Notes under the pieces: generated by a model
Seen by the model: only the letters and a program-made list of their open reading frames with translations
The model's database searches: none
What the model was told of the DNA's origin: nothing
Translations under genes and position numbers: made by a program
Source of the DNA: Istiophorus platypterus
Taxonomy: Eukaryota; Chordata; Actinopteri; Istiophoriformes; Istiophoridae
Direction of reading: 5' to 3'
Assembly: GCA_016859345.1 (NCBI GenBank)
Contig: CM029118.1
Location: forward strand, 27,896,001 to 27,960,000
Length of the DNA stretch: 64,000 nucleotides
Shown here: piece after piece, positions 24,969-38,579 of the stretch
Position numbering within the stretch: the stretch's first letter is position 1
Layout of the letters: the number at the start of each line of letters is the position of its first letter

Positions 24969-27689
24969 ACGACTTAATTGCCTCGTGCACTTGATAGTCA
25001 GATGTTGTTGATTATGAGTGGGTCCATAACAGCTAAATGTAGTGTATAAGTGATATCTACTGGTTATCAAAATGAACACAATATCATGTAGAGGATCCAT
25101 TTTTGGTTTCAACAACATCAGGCAGCTAGGTTAATGGAACTGTACAACTTATTATCAACACTTACTGTTTGAATATAACACAGTCTAGTACAACATTAAC
25201 CACTAAGGCCTTCAAAATTACAAAATGAAATCAGCTTATCATATTGCAAGATTTAGATTGCATTGCAATTTGCCAATTTCATTGCATCTTTCCACTCTTC
25301 ATTGCTTTATCCTCTTTCATGTCTGGATGTGTTCTTAGTCGTACAACCTGTCATCTTGGGGTTTATTTTTATTTTAATTTCTTTCAGCTTAAAATCAGCA
25401 GTTTGAAGTTTTGTTTATTGGAATACTCATTCTTGGACTTAACTAAAAAGAGACTAAAACATTTATGGCTTTCTGTCTGAGTTTTAGTTAATAAAAAATG
25501 TACTAAAAATAAGAAGGATGAGGTTGACTAAAATGACTAAAATAACATGGACATTTGATCCCAAGACTAACACAAAATTAACACCATTGTAAATGACATA
25601 GATAAGAGTTGGTTCTATGTGAAAACCTGAAAAAATAACATACAGTCAATTTTAGTTTTCAGCTAGCTGTTTTTTTGTTGTTTTTTTTAATGTACTAGGT
25701 AGAAAATCTGTTTTTGGCATCGGTATCTTAACAGAAAGCACCAGTGGTCATGACAAATAACAAGAGGTAATTAATATAAATAACAAGTAAAACTTCAATG
25801 AAACTGTTTGTTGTTTGTACTGTAGGTTCCGGAGCTGTTTAAGGCACCACTAGCATGGTTTGGGGCAGCATGTACCTTTTTTGTCAGCCCCAGTAAAAAG
25901 TTAGGCTATATTCCGAATTTATTACTACTGAAATTGACAAGGCAGTGAGTTAGTCAGTAGGTTGGCAATGACTGTTAACAAATGTTCCACAAAACCAAAT
26001 TACATATTAGATGAAGGTCTATAGTCACAATGCTTCTGACAAAAAACGACACACAAATTTATATCTGTATAAAATACACTTAAAATTGATTTAAATCCAT
26101 ATCATTTAAATCAGTTTTACTTTTAATCAATGCAAATGATTTATATCAGAATAAACTTCTCCGACAAGTTTAGGAAGAGATTGGCAAATATGGCACATAT
26201 TGTCTTAAAAATACTGTAAGAACAGTGAAGAAGAGCTGCTCACTTATTGGACAAGAAATAAGAAAGCAAGTTCATAATGATATCAGCAGGTCATAAAATT
26301 GGTACAAGCTGTATTTAATCTCTAACCAAATGCCATTAGTCAGTATCCCATTGCATCTCATTCCTTTTAAATATTCCATGTATTTTTTATCTTAATCTAA
26401 ACACGTGCTAGGATTAGCTGACAGTGTCATTGACACATATTATTCCTTTGCCAGATTTAATTATAAAACCTTTAACTTCCATGGGAGAAAGCCTGACAGC
26501 TCGTCAGTTTAAAACTCATTTATTACATATAAAGACTTGAAAAGGAACAGAGCAAATGGAACGAAGGAAACATAGAGGATGAAAGAAAGGAAAAATAGAA
26601 AGAGAGAATAAAGAGGAAGTGGCTCTCCACGGATGGCTCGTCATCTGAGGTGAGACTGAACAGAACAGAGGTAAACAATGGATGTTTGGTAAAAGGCAGA
26701 AGCAGTCAGTCAGGCAGTGATAAAAAAAAGTAGAAAGAGGGAAAAAATAAAAAACAGCCTCAAGTCTTTCTGAAGGGAAGCTGCCAGACTCTATTTGTCT
26801 GAGTGTGCAGCTTACTCTGTCACCTGCCATAACTAACCATCAACCGTCTGAATTTATCAGCTCCACCAATCCTCTGTAGTTGTGTGGTGGGTTTTGTGTG
26901 TATGTTCATATATTTTATGTACTGTATAAGTATCTATGTATGAATATGTGTGTGTGTGTGTGTGTGTGCATGTCACATAGTCCAAACTGGTGTAAGGGCT
27001 TGTTTTTAAGTGTCTAAGAGAGACACAGGTACTGATACCAGATGACAGTCTTGACTGTGATGTAGCGCCTGGAGTGCTGACCGGCTAAGATGGCTGTGAA
27101 AACGCAAGGCTTCTGTCTGGGCTTATCTAGACCTTTACTTCCTCTTGCTCAAAGACACAGAGCATTTGCATTTCCCTCCTGTGAAGATCAAGGTTTTGAG
27201 AGAATGAGAAATATGCAGTCAGTGCTTAAATAACCAGCATGGTGTCACAATCCATAATTTTGTGATTTGAGTATGTACGGTATATTGAGTAACAACTGTA
27301 TGTTTAATATATATACGTATATACACACAACTGTGATCTGATATTATGTTGCACTCAGCGCAACTAGTTTTCAACACAGCAGCAGGACACATATGCAATT
27401 CATACAATTAAATGAAATTTAAATGAATGATTACCATTAGCGCCAACCACTGTATCAACTACATTGCTCTTCCTGTGACTGCTTCACAATAAAATCCACC
27501 CTCTGTTTCACGGAGTAAACAATGTAGTCCAGCCTCAAATAACATGTCATACTATTTTCTTTCCCAGTATCAGCTTATAATACTATGCACCATATATTGT
27601 TCAACCATTTGGTTTGTTTCTACGAAGGACAGCAATTCCAGGTGCAGCAAGGAGCGATGTAAATCAATCATTTTATTCTGAGAGAGATA
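24969..27689. other. non-coding DNA, no gene seen
   Basis: Frames at 25244-25480 and 26516-26830 lack recognisable domains. A (TG)n tract lies at 26947-26968. Nothing else is named. Confidence 0.55.
26947..26968. repeat. (TG)n microsatellite
   Basis: About 11 TG units. Direct reading. Confidence 0.93.
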
Positions 27690-27790
27690 ATTTATGATGT
27701 GCTCGGAGGGTTACGGATTCAATCTCCACCATGTTCCCACTGTCATGTCCCATGTTTAGGGCTGTCATCAGTCTTCATCAGGTGCCTCGC
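27690..27790 (+). repeat. SINE-like fragment with B-box-like sequence
   Basis: The segment tcggagggttacggattcaa, followed by tctccaccatg and cccactgtcatgtccc, resembles the tRNA-derived head of several fish SINEs. In those, a B box of the GGTTCRANTCC type sits in the same context. The B-box match here is imperfect and no A box or SINE tail is evident. It could also be an exapted scrap leading into the adjacent conserved-looking block. Confidence 0.33.
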
Positions 27791-27975
27791 TCCACTACTG
27801 CCACCCCTATCTCGAGAGTCACGATTTATCCCACAAATAAATGATTATGACAGGTGGCATGCAAACGGAGAGGGAGCTAAATGTGATTAATCGCTTTGTT
27901 CGATTAATTACCGCTGATTATGCATTTTAAGTACCAATCTCACAGCAGATGATCACTGGAGAGTTGCCAATATGT
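27791..27975. promoter_or_regulatory. candidate conserved non-coding element with homeodomain sites
   Basis: The block carries a palindromic GATTAATC at 27885-27892, then cgattaatta at 27901-27910 and gctgattatgcatttta shortly after. It also has aataaatgattatgacag upstream. Dense, evenly spaced TAAT cores without simple repeats are typical of vertebrate developmental enhancers. Conservation is not visible from one genome, so this is a texture-based inference. Confidence 0.3.
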
Positions 27976-28435
27976 TCATTAGACCTTCACCTGGGACTGA
28001 CCATCCTGTATGTGAAAAAAAATCACACAGTGTGGGTCATGCAGCAAAGGCTTTGAATCCTCTTCCAGGGGAAAAACAGTGATTTTTTTTTTCCCTATTT
28101 CAGTAAATTGAGTTCGAAAGAAAGGTAACATATTAATGCCCTTTTTTGAAAAGAAAAATTTAACTAATTTTTTTCTGACAATTATAATCTTTCTATTCTT
28201 TGAACTATGTTATACCACTAAAAGTCTAAGAGCAAATTGTGGGAAGCTTGTTGCCCCCTCTGACTTTCCTTGATATTCAAAGCAATACAATACCATTCCC
28301 ACAGAAAATTGCAAATCAGATCACATAAGCAGGTTCACAAAAAAGCAATTAAGATTCAGTGAGACATGTAATTTAATCAGACAAAAAATGAAATATATTA
28401 AGGTTAAGAGTGGAGTATTCAGCCCTTTTTTCCTT
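27976..28435. other. non-coding DNA, no gene seen
   Basis: Ordinary AT-rich sequence with a short T run near 28083. Confidence 0.6.
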
Positions 28436-28570
28436 GCCTATTATTCAAATGAAGTCACCATGCAAATGGTGGTTTTGACAAGCACAGGCGTCTAGAGTGA
28501 CAGACAGCACTGACTCATTGAGAAGACAAGAAAATAACCCAGGCCAAGCTCAAGTCAGGCCTCTGAAGTC
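28436..28570. promoter_or_regulatory. candidate regulatory block with octamer site
   Basis: Contains ATGCAAAT (POU-factor octamer) inside a perfect 6-bp inverted repeat, CACCAT-GCAA-ATGGTG at 28456-28471. A non-repetitive stretch with a TGACTCATT (AP-1-like) site near 28511 follows. Motif content suggests, but does not prove, an enhancer. Confidence 0.25.
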
Positions 28571-31500
28571 ATTGTGTCTCCAATAACATGATCTTGAAGA
28601 AGAGGAGCAGTTCTACCAAGGCAGGTTGTCAAGCATTCACTTGTTTCATTGCTTTTGCATTGAGAATTCTGCTGCAATGCTCAGCATCAATTAAGCTTGC
28701 CTTTCAACAATCCATATCAGTAAAGCGTGTTCTTGTCGGACGAGGCATTAAGTCGATTCCTTCCAAATTACAACAAATTAAAGGAAAATAGACAACAGCT
28801 GCCCATATGCAAGGAACAGCTTCACTAAATTCTAATTGTAACAATAGACAGCCGAGAATGGTTAATTTGATGAGTGTCACTTCTTCAGGAGGGGATTAAC
28901 ATCCTGTCCAACTCTTCAGAAAAGTCTTTTTTATTCCTATTTAAAAAAAAAGTGCATAGGATAGTAAAAAAAAGTTTTACAAATCATAAGTGCTTTGAGG
29001 TAATATCTAGTGTTGTGTATTGTATACAGTTTAAACAACCGCACTTGTGTATAATGGAACTTTTCTCTGCCAGTGAAGAGACATTTTTAACACTGCTGTA
29101 TAGATCTTTACAGTTTCTTTCAACCCTGAAACACTTCCTCATTGTATTACTTATCAGCCAGAGTGGGCAATGGAGTTTATGGGATGGATGGACGCAAACA
29201 GCAGCAACAAAACTCTCAGAAAAGGAAGCCCATGACTATCAATTAAGAGGTTGTTGAGAGGATAAGGAAAACGCTCACTGCCTGTCATCTCTCGTGAATA
29301 GCCCAGACTGCTGATCTAGTGAGTCTGTGAAGTCTGTCTCGAAGTCGAGTCCTATTCCTCAGTCGTTCACAAGGAGCCAATACTTAGTCCCATCACATTG
29401 ATAGATGGAGGTATAATCACATGCTGACACCCTTGACTGAGAATCGCACGCGTAAAAACACTTGAGTCAGCTCGATTGATCATGCGTTTTTGGAGGCTGG
29501 ATACTTGAGAGAACTTAGTTTGTGACAGTTTTCCTTTCTAAGGTCAGGCTGCTCAGGCTAATGGCCGCTTCGTCACGACTGGTACCCACCTTGAAGGCAG
29601 CTGGCTGTATGATAAGAACAAGTTAAGGTTAAAAGGATTTTGTTAGATTGACCTTCTGTCCTGCAGTTGCATACATCTGCCAGTGGTAGACAGAGTTATA
29701 GATCTTGTGGAATGATAAGTAGAAAACTGGAGCCTTCCAGTATGAAATATCACAGCTTCTAAAGCAATAATTAAAGGAAACTGAATGATTTAAAAGATTT
29801 TAGTAAGCAAGATGACTATAGTGAATCATCCTTGACAGCTCTTTATCGATCCATCAGTCAGTCTTTAGCTATGAAGGACCATTAGTGCAACAAAGTAATC
29901 TAAGCTGTTCAAAAAAAATCACTGAAGTTTGAACCAAATCTGTAAGATATCTGTTGCTATGGGAGCATGTCTCTCTACCCGGAAAAAAAAAGAGAATGAA
30001 AGGTTTGGTAACACTAAAAACATGTAAATTTCCAAAATAAATAAATTATTAGATAATAAAACAACCATTTGACATGCATAGATTAGAGACTAGGGTTCAC
30101 TAAATTGAAATTATGAGATAATAACTTTGTGTCTTACAGTTATCATTTTGTAGGTCAAAATGTAGACTTTACTTAATTTAGAATTAGCATCATCATTTGT
30201 TACTTATGACAAAAAGGGGGCAATCATAGTTACAAACTGCTATATAGTAATAACCAGATTTTGCAGTTTTGCTCACTACCACTGCACAACTTAGTCTCAA
30301 AGTCATCAGTGTTGTTTGCAGAAGCAGCAGCAGGGGCAAAAAGCTTAACTACTACCTAAACCAAAAAGCAGACAAAGAAAAACAGAGCTAAAAGGAGCGC
30401 AAGCATTCGACTCAGTACTTACGTTGTTTTGTGTATGCTGGATTGCTTGTAAACAACTTTTCTATATGAACATAAATGGCGCTGTCAGTGTAGTGTTCAC
30501 AGCATGATATGCTTCCACCAAGTGGCTAATAAAGCTGTTAGGTTTAAACCTTCAATGCAGAGCTTTTGTTTCGCTCTTCTGGCACTTAGTAATTATATAG
30601 ACACAGTTGATTACAGAGACATTTCCACTGTTCCAAGAAAATAATTCATTATTTAGATAGCATAAATGTATTAGCTACACAGCACACTCCAAATTCTTTA
30701 TATATTATATATATTACATATATATATACACACTTAATTTATATATATTTATAGGTTATATCTACTTAGAAGTGATATAAGCTTGCAAGGATAGGACTCT
30801 GCCTTGCCTTACCTTTAGCAAAGTTGTATTTACTCTCAACTTTCACTGACTTAGGATAGAATCCCTATGTATCTAAAATGCATCTAAAATCCCCTTAATC
30901 AATGGGCTGCAATTCATTCAATCTACATGATGCCTGAAATGCAATATTATCTGAATTGTAAGACCATGTGCTCAGCCAAAGTGGCATGTTTTAAGATTAT
31001 CTTGTAAACCTCCTTACTTCAAGAAATGCAAAGGAATTTCTCGGAAAGGACCATTAAATCACACACTCTCTTCTAAAACTCCAAAGGCCGTTGTAAATCG
31101 TGTAATCTACCATCTATGGTTTAAGGGTGAATAGTTTCTCTAGCAGTTCATTGTAAACACAGTAAAAGGCTGGTAAACATAATTAGAGACCTCATCACAA
31201 CTGGTATTCTTCAGCTTTTCATGTACACTGATTATCCTATACATGTCTGTTCTTCTGGATTACAAAAGGAAGCAACACTTTCTATGAACAATGCTTTTTC
31301 TTTTTATAACTATGGTATGATATTAAAATAATATAACATGCAAAAGGAATCATATAATCACATTTTGTAAAATGTTTCCCCCTAGAAGCATCAACATGCA
31401 GCATAAAAATGTCAGCACAGTGACCCTTTACTTCTGATTTGTGGCATCTCATAATGGTGGTGGCTACTAATCATGAAGGAGAAAAGTCTTGCAGTTGCAG

Positions 31501-32109
31501 AGGACCATTTTTATCCTCAATTAGAAATCAGAGTGCATTTGCTAAATGAAAGCAGGCACTTATTCAAGAGCATAAAAAGTCAGATCAAAGGCAAGTAAGA
31601 AGGAAGCACAACATGATAAACACAACAACTAGCCAACCTTATGATCCCAGAGAGATCTTTGAAAAAATGATTAAACACCAGGAACAAACCAACATGTCAA
31701 TCAAGGCTTTGTCTCTCTGAAATCCAGAAAAAAATAAGAATCCTTGCTGTGGCGAAAATGTGCTTTGTAATAATTCACTGAAGTGAGAACAGAACCAGCA
31801 TATTTATAAATGTACTTTGGTTTTACTAGATAACCCCTGTCCTTTTTTTAGCAAAAGTGTTATCATTTTAGTTTTGTTTTTTTCTTTGTAACAGAGCTCC
31901 TTGTTGTTTCTGCACCGAGATTTAAGCATCATTACTATTTTCATGTTTGGCCACTATTAATATTATCTACATAGTCCTTAGTCAAGGCCAAAACAAGTTG
32001 GTGAAAACAATCCATTCAGACAAGTAACATATCACTTGCACTCACAACACTAGCATTTTGACTCATCAGATTAATAAAATCATTAAACTGTATAAAAGCC
32101 CATGCCATT
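28571..32109. other. non-coding DNA, no gene seen
   Basis: The frames at 28588-28791 and 28874-29257 have no domain or splice support. An AT-rich TATATA cluster lies at 30697-30755. Near 30360-30460 a piece (cagagctaaaaggag) faintly resembles the dispersed repeat at 2285-2545. Another weak CTCF-like string, ccaccaagtggc, is near 30515. Confidence 0.5.
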
Positions 32110-32480
32110 CAACTGGGTCCCCACTGTGCTTCACCTTGTCAGCTTGGCAGCGAGAAGCCCTCTGTCATTTTGAGAAATGAGAGGAGGTTAGTCTCGGCTC
32201 TTGCAGCTCTCGTCGAGCCCCTCCATCGGCCAGTGTGTCTGCCTCCCTCAACGCCATTGATTACCTGATGCAAGCAAAAGCCAAGTTTGCCGCTCTGATC
32301 ATTAATCCTGCGGCAATCTCACTCTTACACAGCACTCCTCCACCCCCAATTTTTTACCCTTCCTCCCCAAATTTGGCATTTATTGAAATCACGAGGGCAT
32401 GGTCTAAATGAAGCCTGAGTGATGGAGGCTTTGCCAAACAGAATTTTACACATGTGAGGCAATTGGAGCTTGCCATCCAC
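32110..32480. promoter_or_regulatory. candidate conserved non-coding block
   Basis: Higher-complexity, less AT-rich sequence than its surroundings, without repeats. It includes gccattgattacctgatgca, then gatcattaatcctgcggc. The same visual signature as the blocks at 15580 and 27791. Regulatory function is inferred only. Confidence 0.25.
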
Positions 32481-35400
32481 TGACAAAAGCTTGAAATTTT
32501 CAGAATAATTCCAGTGTTTTTTTAAAACTGGGCCCTATTTTCCCATCTCTTTGGGTATAAATGATTACTATGGACAAAAATGTTTGGAATCGGTCCAATA
32601 TTGAGCGAGCAAATGTTATAACCGGTGATTACAAAACAGCTGCAATGATTCAGATTCGTATTATACAGTAATTGTGTGACAACATTATGGATAGGGTTAC
32701 TACAGAGACGGAATCGTTTCTACCATGGAACAGAAAATATGTAAAATGAGTGAGAGTTACAGAACCAGAGCACAGAAACCGTAACTGATCGTTATCTTAA
32801 AGATTAAAAAAAATAATAATAATGGTTTGCCTTCCCTATTTCCAATCTAGTTAGAAAAAAATATGGCACACTTCGCAAAGCTTTCACAGACTAACTTTGG
32901 GGGACAGGGACATGCCAAATTTGTAGCTAGTTGTGCTACAAATAAATGTAACCTCTCCTGTCTGCTCACTGCGCATTGCAGACCATCTTGTTTGGGGTAA
33001 CCAATTTGGTCTTGATGACTAAAAAAAAATGCATCAAAGCTTACAACACACTGCCAAAAATGAGTCAACAAGATGCAACAAGGAAACTTGGTGTGTTCTA
33101 CTCAAACAACAAGAAACAGTTATGGCTGCCAGTGACAGAGACAGACAACCAGTTCCTTGGGGAAATGGACAGCAATCAGCATTTTAAAGACAGGTATGCT
33201 GCATGTGGGTTTTAGCAACATTAACTTTCTATATCACCAAGTGAACTTGGTGTTGGACAAAACCGCGATCGAGGCATCGGAGGACAAAATCGAGAATTAA
33301 CTTTTCCAAGTGGCGCAGAGCTGACGCACAAAACAGAGGTAGTTTTTAATAATTTGACTAAGACCAGAATGTCTCATGAATATGTTTATTTTCAAACTTT
33401 GCCACCAGCTTGGCATTGACAGCCTACATTTTTGGGGTGGGCTTGGCAGAAATTTAAAAATGCAATTAAACTTCTGCCAAGATGTGACTTAGTAGCCTAT
33501 TTGCACTCCTGATGTTACTGTATTTGTAAACAGCACAATACATTTTTAGGCTATAGTCTAATTATAATTTGAACTTCAGTAACCTATATTTTATATGCAG
33601 TACTATACTGTATTATAGACTATTTGATTATACACAGAACAGTATTCGATTTATACAGTATATTGGAAAATGTTTGAAATAGTAACATTTTATATTCATC
33701 TAAAAAATATACAAGTGCCAGTTAGATGGATGATGAATTTGACCCAGACAGACATGATCACCATGAGCAGTTTCCACTGTAATTATATAGATTCACTTCC
33801 CTTTCTTCAGCAGCTGACCTCTCATAATACAGGCACTTACAGGGACGTTACAACAGAGGTAGGACGAAGCAAAACATAAACAAAAAGGTCTTTAGGGGTC
33901 CTTACCATAATGTTTTCAGACACTCATAATAAAAAAATTAGCTTTTCAGTTGCAAAAACAAGCACCTTTAGTGGACACACTCTGACGCAGACAAATGCTC
34001 CTTTGGATTATATTGCAGCCATTTTGCAGTCATCAGTTATAACACTCACTCACTCAATATACGACGAATTCCAAACATTTTTGTTCCTATTAATCATTTA
34101 GATCCAAAACAATGGGAAAATATGGCCCGGGATTTTCCTTTAAGGTATGAGTGGAAATTCCAACCAAAATCAGAGCTGTTAGACAAGGGATATTCTCTAC
34201 TGGAGCAGCTGTGTTTTTTTATCAGAAAGATGTTAAGATCACCATTTTACAAACTGGGGCAAATACTGAAGCAGACAAGACCAGGGTATGTACTTATCAA
34301 ACTTTTAAGAATTACACTCATGAATGCTCTGTAAAGCCAAACCAGGATTGAAAAAATCTTCACAATAGGACACGTATATCAAGGTATTTACTCCTACTTA
34401 AAGCAAAGAATAGGAGTAACCTTTAAGTGCCACAGTCAAGTGATTACATTCTCTGGGTGGAAATACCAAATTATATTATTATTTCTTAAAAAAATACAAG
34501 CAAAACATGTTTTTCCCCCAAAAATGCTCTGTGTGAAATCTTTAGTTTCTGCATTTGTGATAAAAAATGTGAAATGAATGACAATATTTATTGTTCATAA
34601 ATATAATAATATTTATTTATAATATAGTAGGGATAATAAAATAACATCGTAATAAATATTGGCTAAAATATAAACAAAAGGAAAATTGAAAAAAAGTCTT
34701 TTGCTGGTGGAGAAATTATATAAAAAGGAGAATTTAGTTCCACACTGATGAGTGCAGACAGTGACAATGAAAAGTGACTACAAAGAAACTCAGTGCAAGC
34801 ATTATTCTTGTTATTTGCATTACTGATAAATGTGGGGAAAAAAATAGACAAAAGAAGTTGTGTAACATCCTACCAATTGTTCAAATGAAAAATGAAAATA
34901 GTAGGCTAAAACTACCCTATTCTGAGGCACATACACACAATGCTTCAACACACATAATTTTCATCATGAACAATAACATTTTGTACAATAATGCAAAAAA
35001 TGTCTCTGCTCACTTTTTTATGTTCTGCAGCCAGCAGGTTGATTGAGAGAGCTCTGGAATATTTGAAATTGTAAGAAATGTAATATTTTGATTTTATCCT
35101 TAACTATGGGAGTCAGAGTCAGAGAGTTTAAGATTTTTACTTTCATCTCTCAGTCTAAAATTTCACTTAGGCAGGTTGATAAATATATCATTTATGTATT
35201 ACAGATTTTCAAAAGCCCAGGCTATTGATTTAACACCAATTCAAAGTCAAAACCTGTTCTGGGCTCTCACCTGTTGTCCCTGTGAAAAAAGAAAATCAAA
35301 AAGGAAAACCATTATTATTAGAATTGCTCCTTTACATCTGGGAGCACCTAAGAAACAAGAAGCATCAAAACAATAGCCTTTTTGCATGTCCTTAAAAAAA

Positions 35401-37386
35401 CGCAGTCAAATATGATTTCTGTGACACCCACACAAAGTGTGGTGGAGAAAATGACTGCAAGGAAATTTCACACCAGGTAATTATCTACTGTTCTTCTTCG
35501 CCTTTGGGGGATGGTGGGCAAGGACGCCTGGGAGGAACAGGTCTTCCTTTACACCCTTAGATGTGAGGGTGAAAATTACACAGCTTCCTCCATGGGCTTG
35601 GAGAGCAACCATACCTCATCAAGCAGCAGGTGAGCACTTTTGTGAATCTCTCCCTCAATGTCGTCCCATCCAGTATAAATAGAACAGTATGGTGGCACAA
35701 GTCACATCTCATTTGGTGTGTTGTGTTTCAGAGCACCTCCGCTGAGACGCTGGGCACCGAGGGCAGCTGAGCGAAAGCAGAGTCTTGCTAATGGACAGGA
35801 GCCAGGCCTCGAATTTACTGTCCCCGCACAGAAGCTATTCTTCAGGCCCTTCAGTCATATGCTGATGTGTACAAAAACACACTGAGAGACACTTAGGTTT
35901 TTTTCTTTACTTTCTCTTGTGCTGGTGGAGTGTATGCACTATCTCAATGATCTCAACAGTTTTTCAGCATCTCCAATATTAGCTTTCTATCAAAAATCAG
36001 ACAGGATTGTCAGTCAGTAAAAATCACACTTCATACATCTTCCATGTTAGATTGGCCTCCTTGGTTTATTTGTTAACAAGAAATCAACATGTTTTGGTCC
36101 ATGCGAATGTTATTTATCAAATGAAATGAAATGTGATCATAACAGGATGAACTCTCATTAATACACACATTTTTGGGGCAAATCTAACAGTGAGAAAGAA
36201 CTCTGAATTGTTTTGATTTTGATATTACCAGCTTTCATGAACCTGAGTATCAGTACAAGGACAAAATCCTCACTCAGACTTGAGTGAGTGAGAGAGTGTG
36301 TGTAGTATGAGTAGGGCTGGGAGTCAGGATAATGCAGCTGGTTGTGTATGGTTGCAAATCATTGCCATGATAATTGGAAAAATATCAACAACTGAATTCC
36401 AAATCTTACTTTTAATCACTACTGAATATTTGATGGTGACAGAATTCATTTCACTTGAATGTTTGACTTTGAAAATCATCTTTCTGAATTTTCACTTTGT
36501 AAGATTCTCAAGTCTCTTTCAAGTTATTTATAGAAATTACAAAAACTTAATTAAAACTTTATTTTGGGGTTTTCAAATTCAGATAGAGTTTTTGTGCTAT
36601 ATCTATCCCTTATGTTCAGATTTGAATTTTAGTAAATGAATTTGACAAAAAAATATTTGACTAATCATTTATTTATTTATTTATTTTCAATCTGATTACA
36701 GCTATTTGAGCAAGTTGAATATATAGTTGCTTTTGAATCTTAGGGAGGTGAATTCTATGAGAACCCTAAAATACTGTAAAAACTGTTCCAAGTTTATGAA
36801 ATTGAAAAACTTGAAAACAGAAATTCAGACAACATAGATTCAGAAAGGTGGTTTTCAGTCAAACAGTTAAACATTATAGTGCAATAGTTTTAGTGAAACA
36901 AGTAACCTAAGAGACAGAGACCTCAGGACAGCAGCCAGCACTACAGAGGGTGGCTGCTTGCCAAGTTCTACAAACTTTTTTTCTCACCCCAGACAGACTC
37001 TGAAATAATGAACTTCAATACAAAATGTGACATGCTGCCAACAATTTTGTTATGCAAGTGTTTTTTGAGTAATAAAGTGTCATGGTACTCACCTCAAACC
37101 TTATCAGTCAACTTTATGTCTGTCTCTTGTGCTTCCATTGTCTCTTTTTACCTAAAGGTGTGTGCACACATACACACAGCCACACACACATGCGCCTGGA
37201 GGGTCTTCTCCTTTTGTTTCTTTTGAGCCTGCTAGAAATGGATGGATGGATTACACTTTTTGGGTAGGTCAGATTTCCCTCTTTCAGGGTTGTCCCCCTG
37301 GTACCCAATGCAAGTTTCAGCGTGTGCTCAGCTTTATTGAGGCATCTCTGCAGAATCTAAAAGGAAACATATTTCATTCTGCCTTT
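32481..37386. other. non-coding DNA, no gene seen
   Basis: Many overlapping short frames occur, for example 32976-33215, 34122-34334 and 36298-36639. None has a recognisable domain. A (TTTA)n patch lies at 36667-36687. The rest is unassigned. Confidence 0.5.
36667..36687. repeat. (TTTA)n microsatellite
   Basis: About five TTTA units. Direct reading. Confidence 0.88.
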
Positions 37387-37444
37387 ACACACACACAAAA
37401 CACACACACACACTCACACACACTCACACAAACACACACACACA
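37387..37444. repeat. (CA)n imperfect microsatellite
   Basis: A CA array interrupted by AAA and CTCA variants. Direct reading. Confidence 0.93.
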
Positions 37445-37770
37445 TTTACGAACATATATATGTACACTCTCTTTGCTTGGTGACTGCGAAGAACTGTTGA
37501 GACCTGTTATGGATGATTAATTGAATTGCTTTATATATTTATTTATTCATGTTTTGAAGTTAAATATTTCTGATAATTACAATAGAAATGAATTGCTGTT
37601 TCTTCTGTGAATCAGAATTAGGAAATATTTATACATTATATTTTGCATTCAAAGCTATTGAATTTTAAGGTCATAAATACATGCAGTTCAACTTAAGCTA
37701 CCCTTTGTAAAGATTTAGACATAATTATAAAATATAATAAATAATATACATATTTGCTGGTCGTAGTTGT

Positions 37771-37772
<2 letters not shown>

Positions 37773-37843
<71 letters not shown>

Positions 37844-37874
37844 GTGTATGTGTGCATGTGTGTGTGTGTGTTTG
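37773..37874. repeat. long (TG)n microsatellite
   Basis: Pure TG from 37773 to about 37838, then TG with CG, TA and CA interruptions to about 37874. It lies 0.4 kb from the CA array at 37387-37444 but with the opposite strand phase (TG against CA), so the two could pair as an imperfect inverted repeat. Confidence 0.97.
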
Positions 37875-38579
37875 TTAGTGTTTGAGACATCCTAAAAAGG
37901 AGCAGTGCTCAGTGTTCATCAGTGTTTACTCAATCAGAATACAGCCATTAATCTGAACCCCACAGAAATTCATGAAGACTAATGGAGCTGTATTTCTCAT
38001 CACTTCTCCCTGAAAGAGCATTGGAAAACCTTAAATTTATAATTGATTCTTACTTGAGTATATCTGTTTTATAACATGTGATCATAGGACCTTTTATTTC
38101 CAATGGTATTTTTTAAATAAAATAAGCAACCCCTTGTGACTAACAATTAAAATAGATGCTATAGCCTCATTCTTTGACCGATTTGAAAATCTTCAATGGA
38201 TATGTAGTTAGCTCCGTTTGTACATTAATGGATCAAGATTCCATTACAACCTACGATTTTGACTTTTTTTAATTTCTAACAGACGTTCTTGCAAGATAAA
38301 AGAGAATCTAGAAAAGCAGAAGGAGGAAGAAAACAAACCTACAAGTCTACCTCCTTTATATGAGAGCGTTATTGTATGCTTATAGTATATTAATAAAAAA
38401 AAGAGACAAATATTTTAGAAACCTCATAGCTACAAAAAAAGCATAACTGTAGAGTTCTCTTTCATACTGTTGATTTAATCGTAAACACTGCTACTCCAAA
38501 TGTTTTGGCCTCCTCTGTCAAAGACTGAGTTTCTTAGCCTGCCTTATTAAGAAGGTTAAGGGCAGCAAAGCCTCTATAA

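Noticed and set aside
24753..25118. 121-codon minus-strand frame downstream of the BED finger relic
   Set aside because: Opposite strand to the relic, no transposase motif, and it overlaps the 9-bp tandem repeat.
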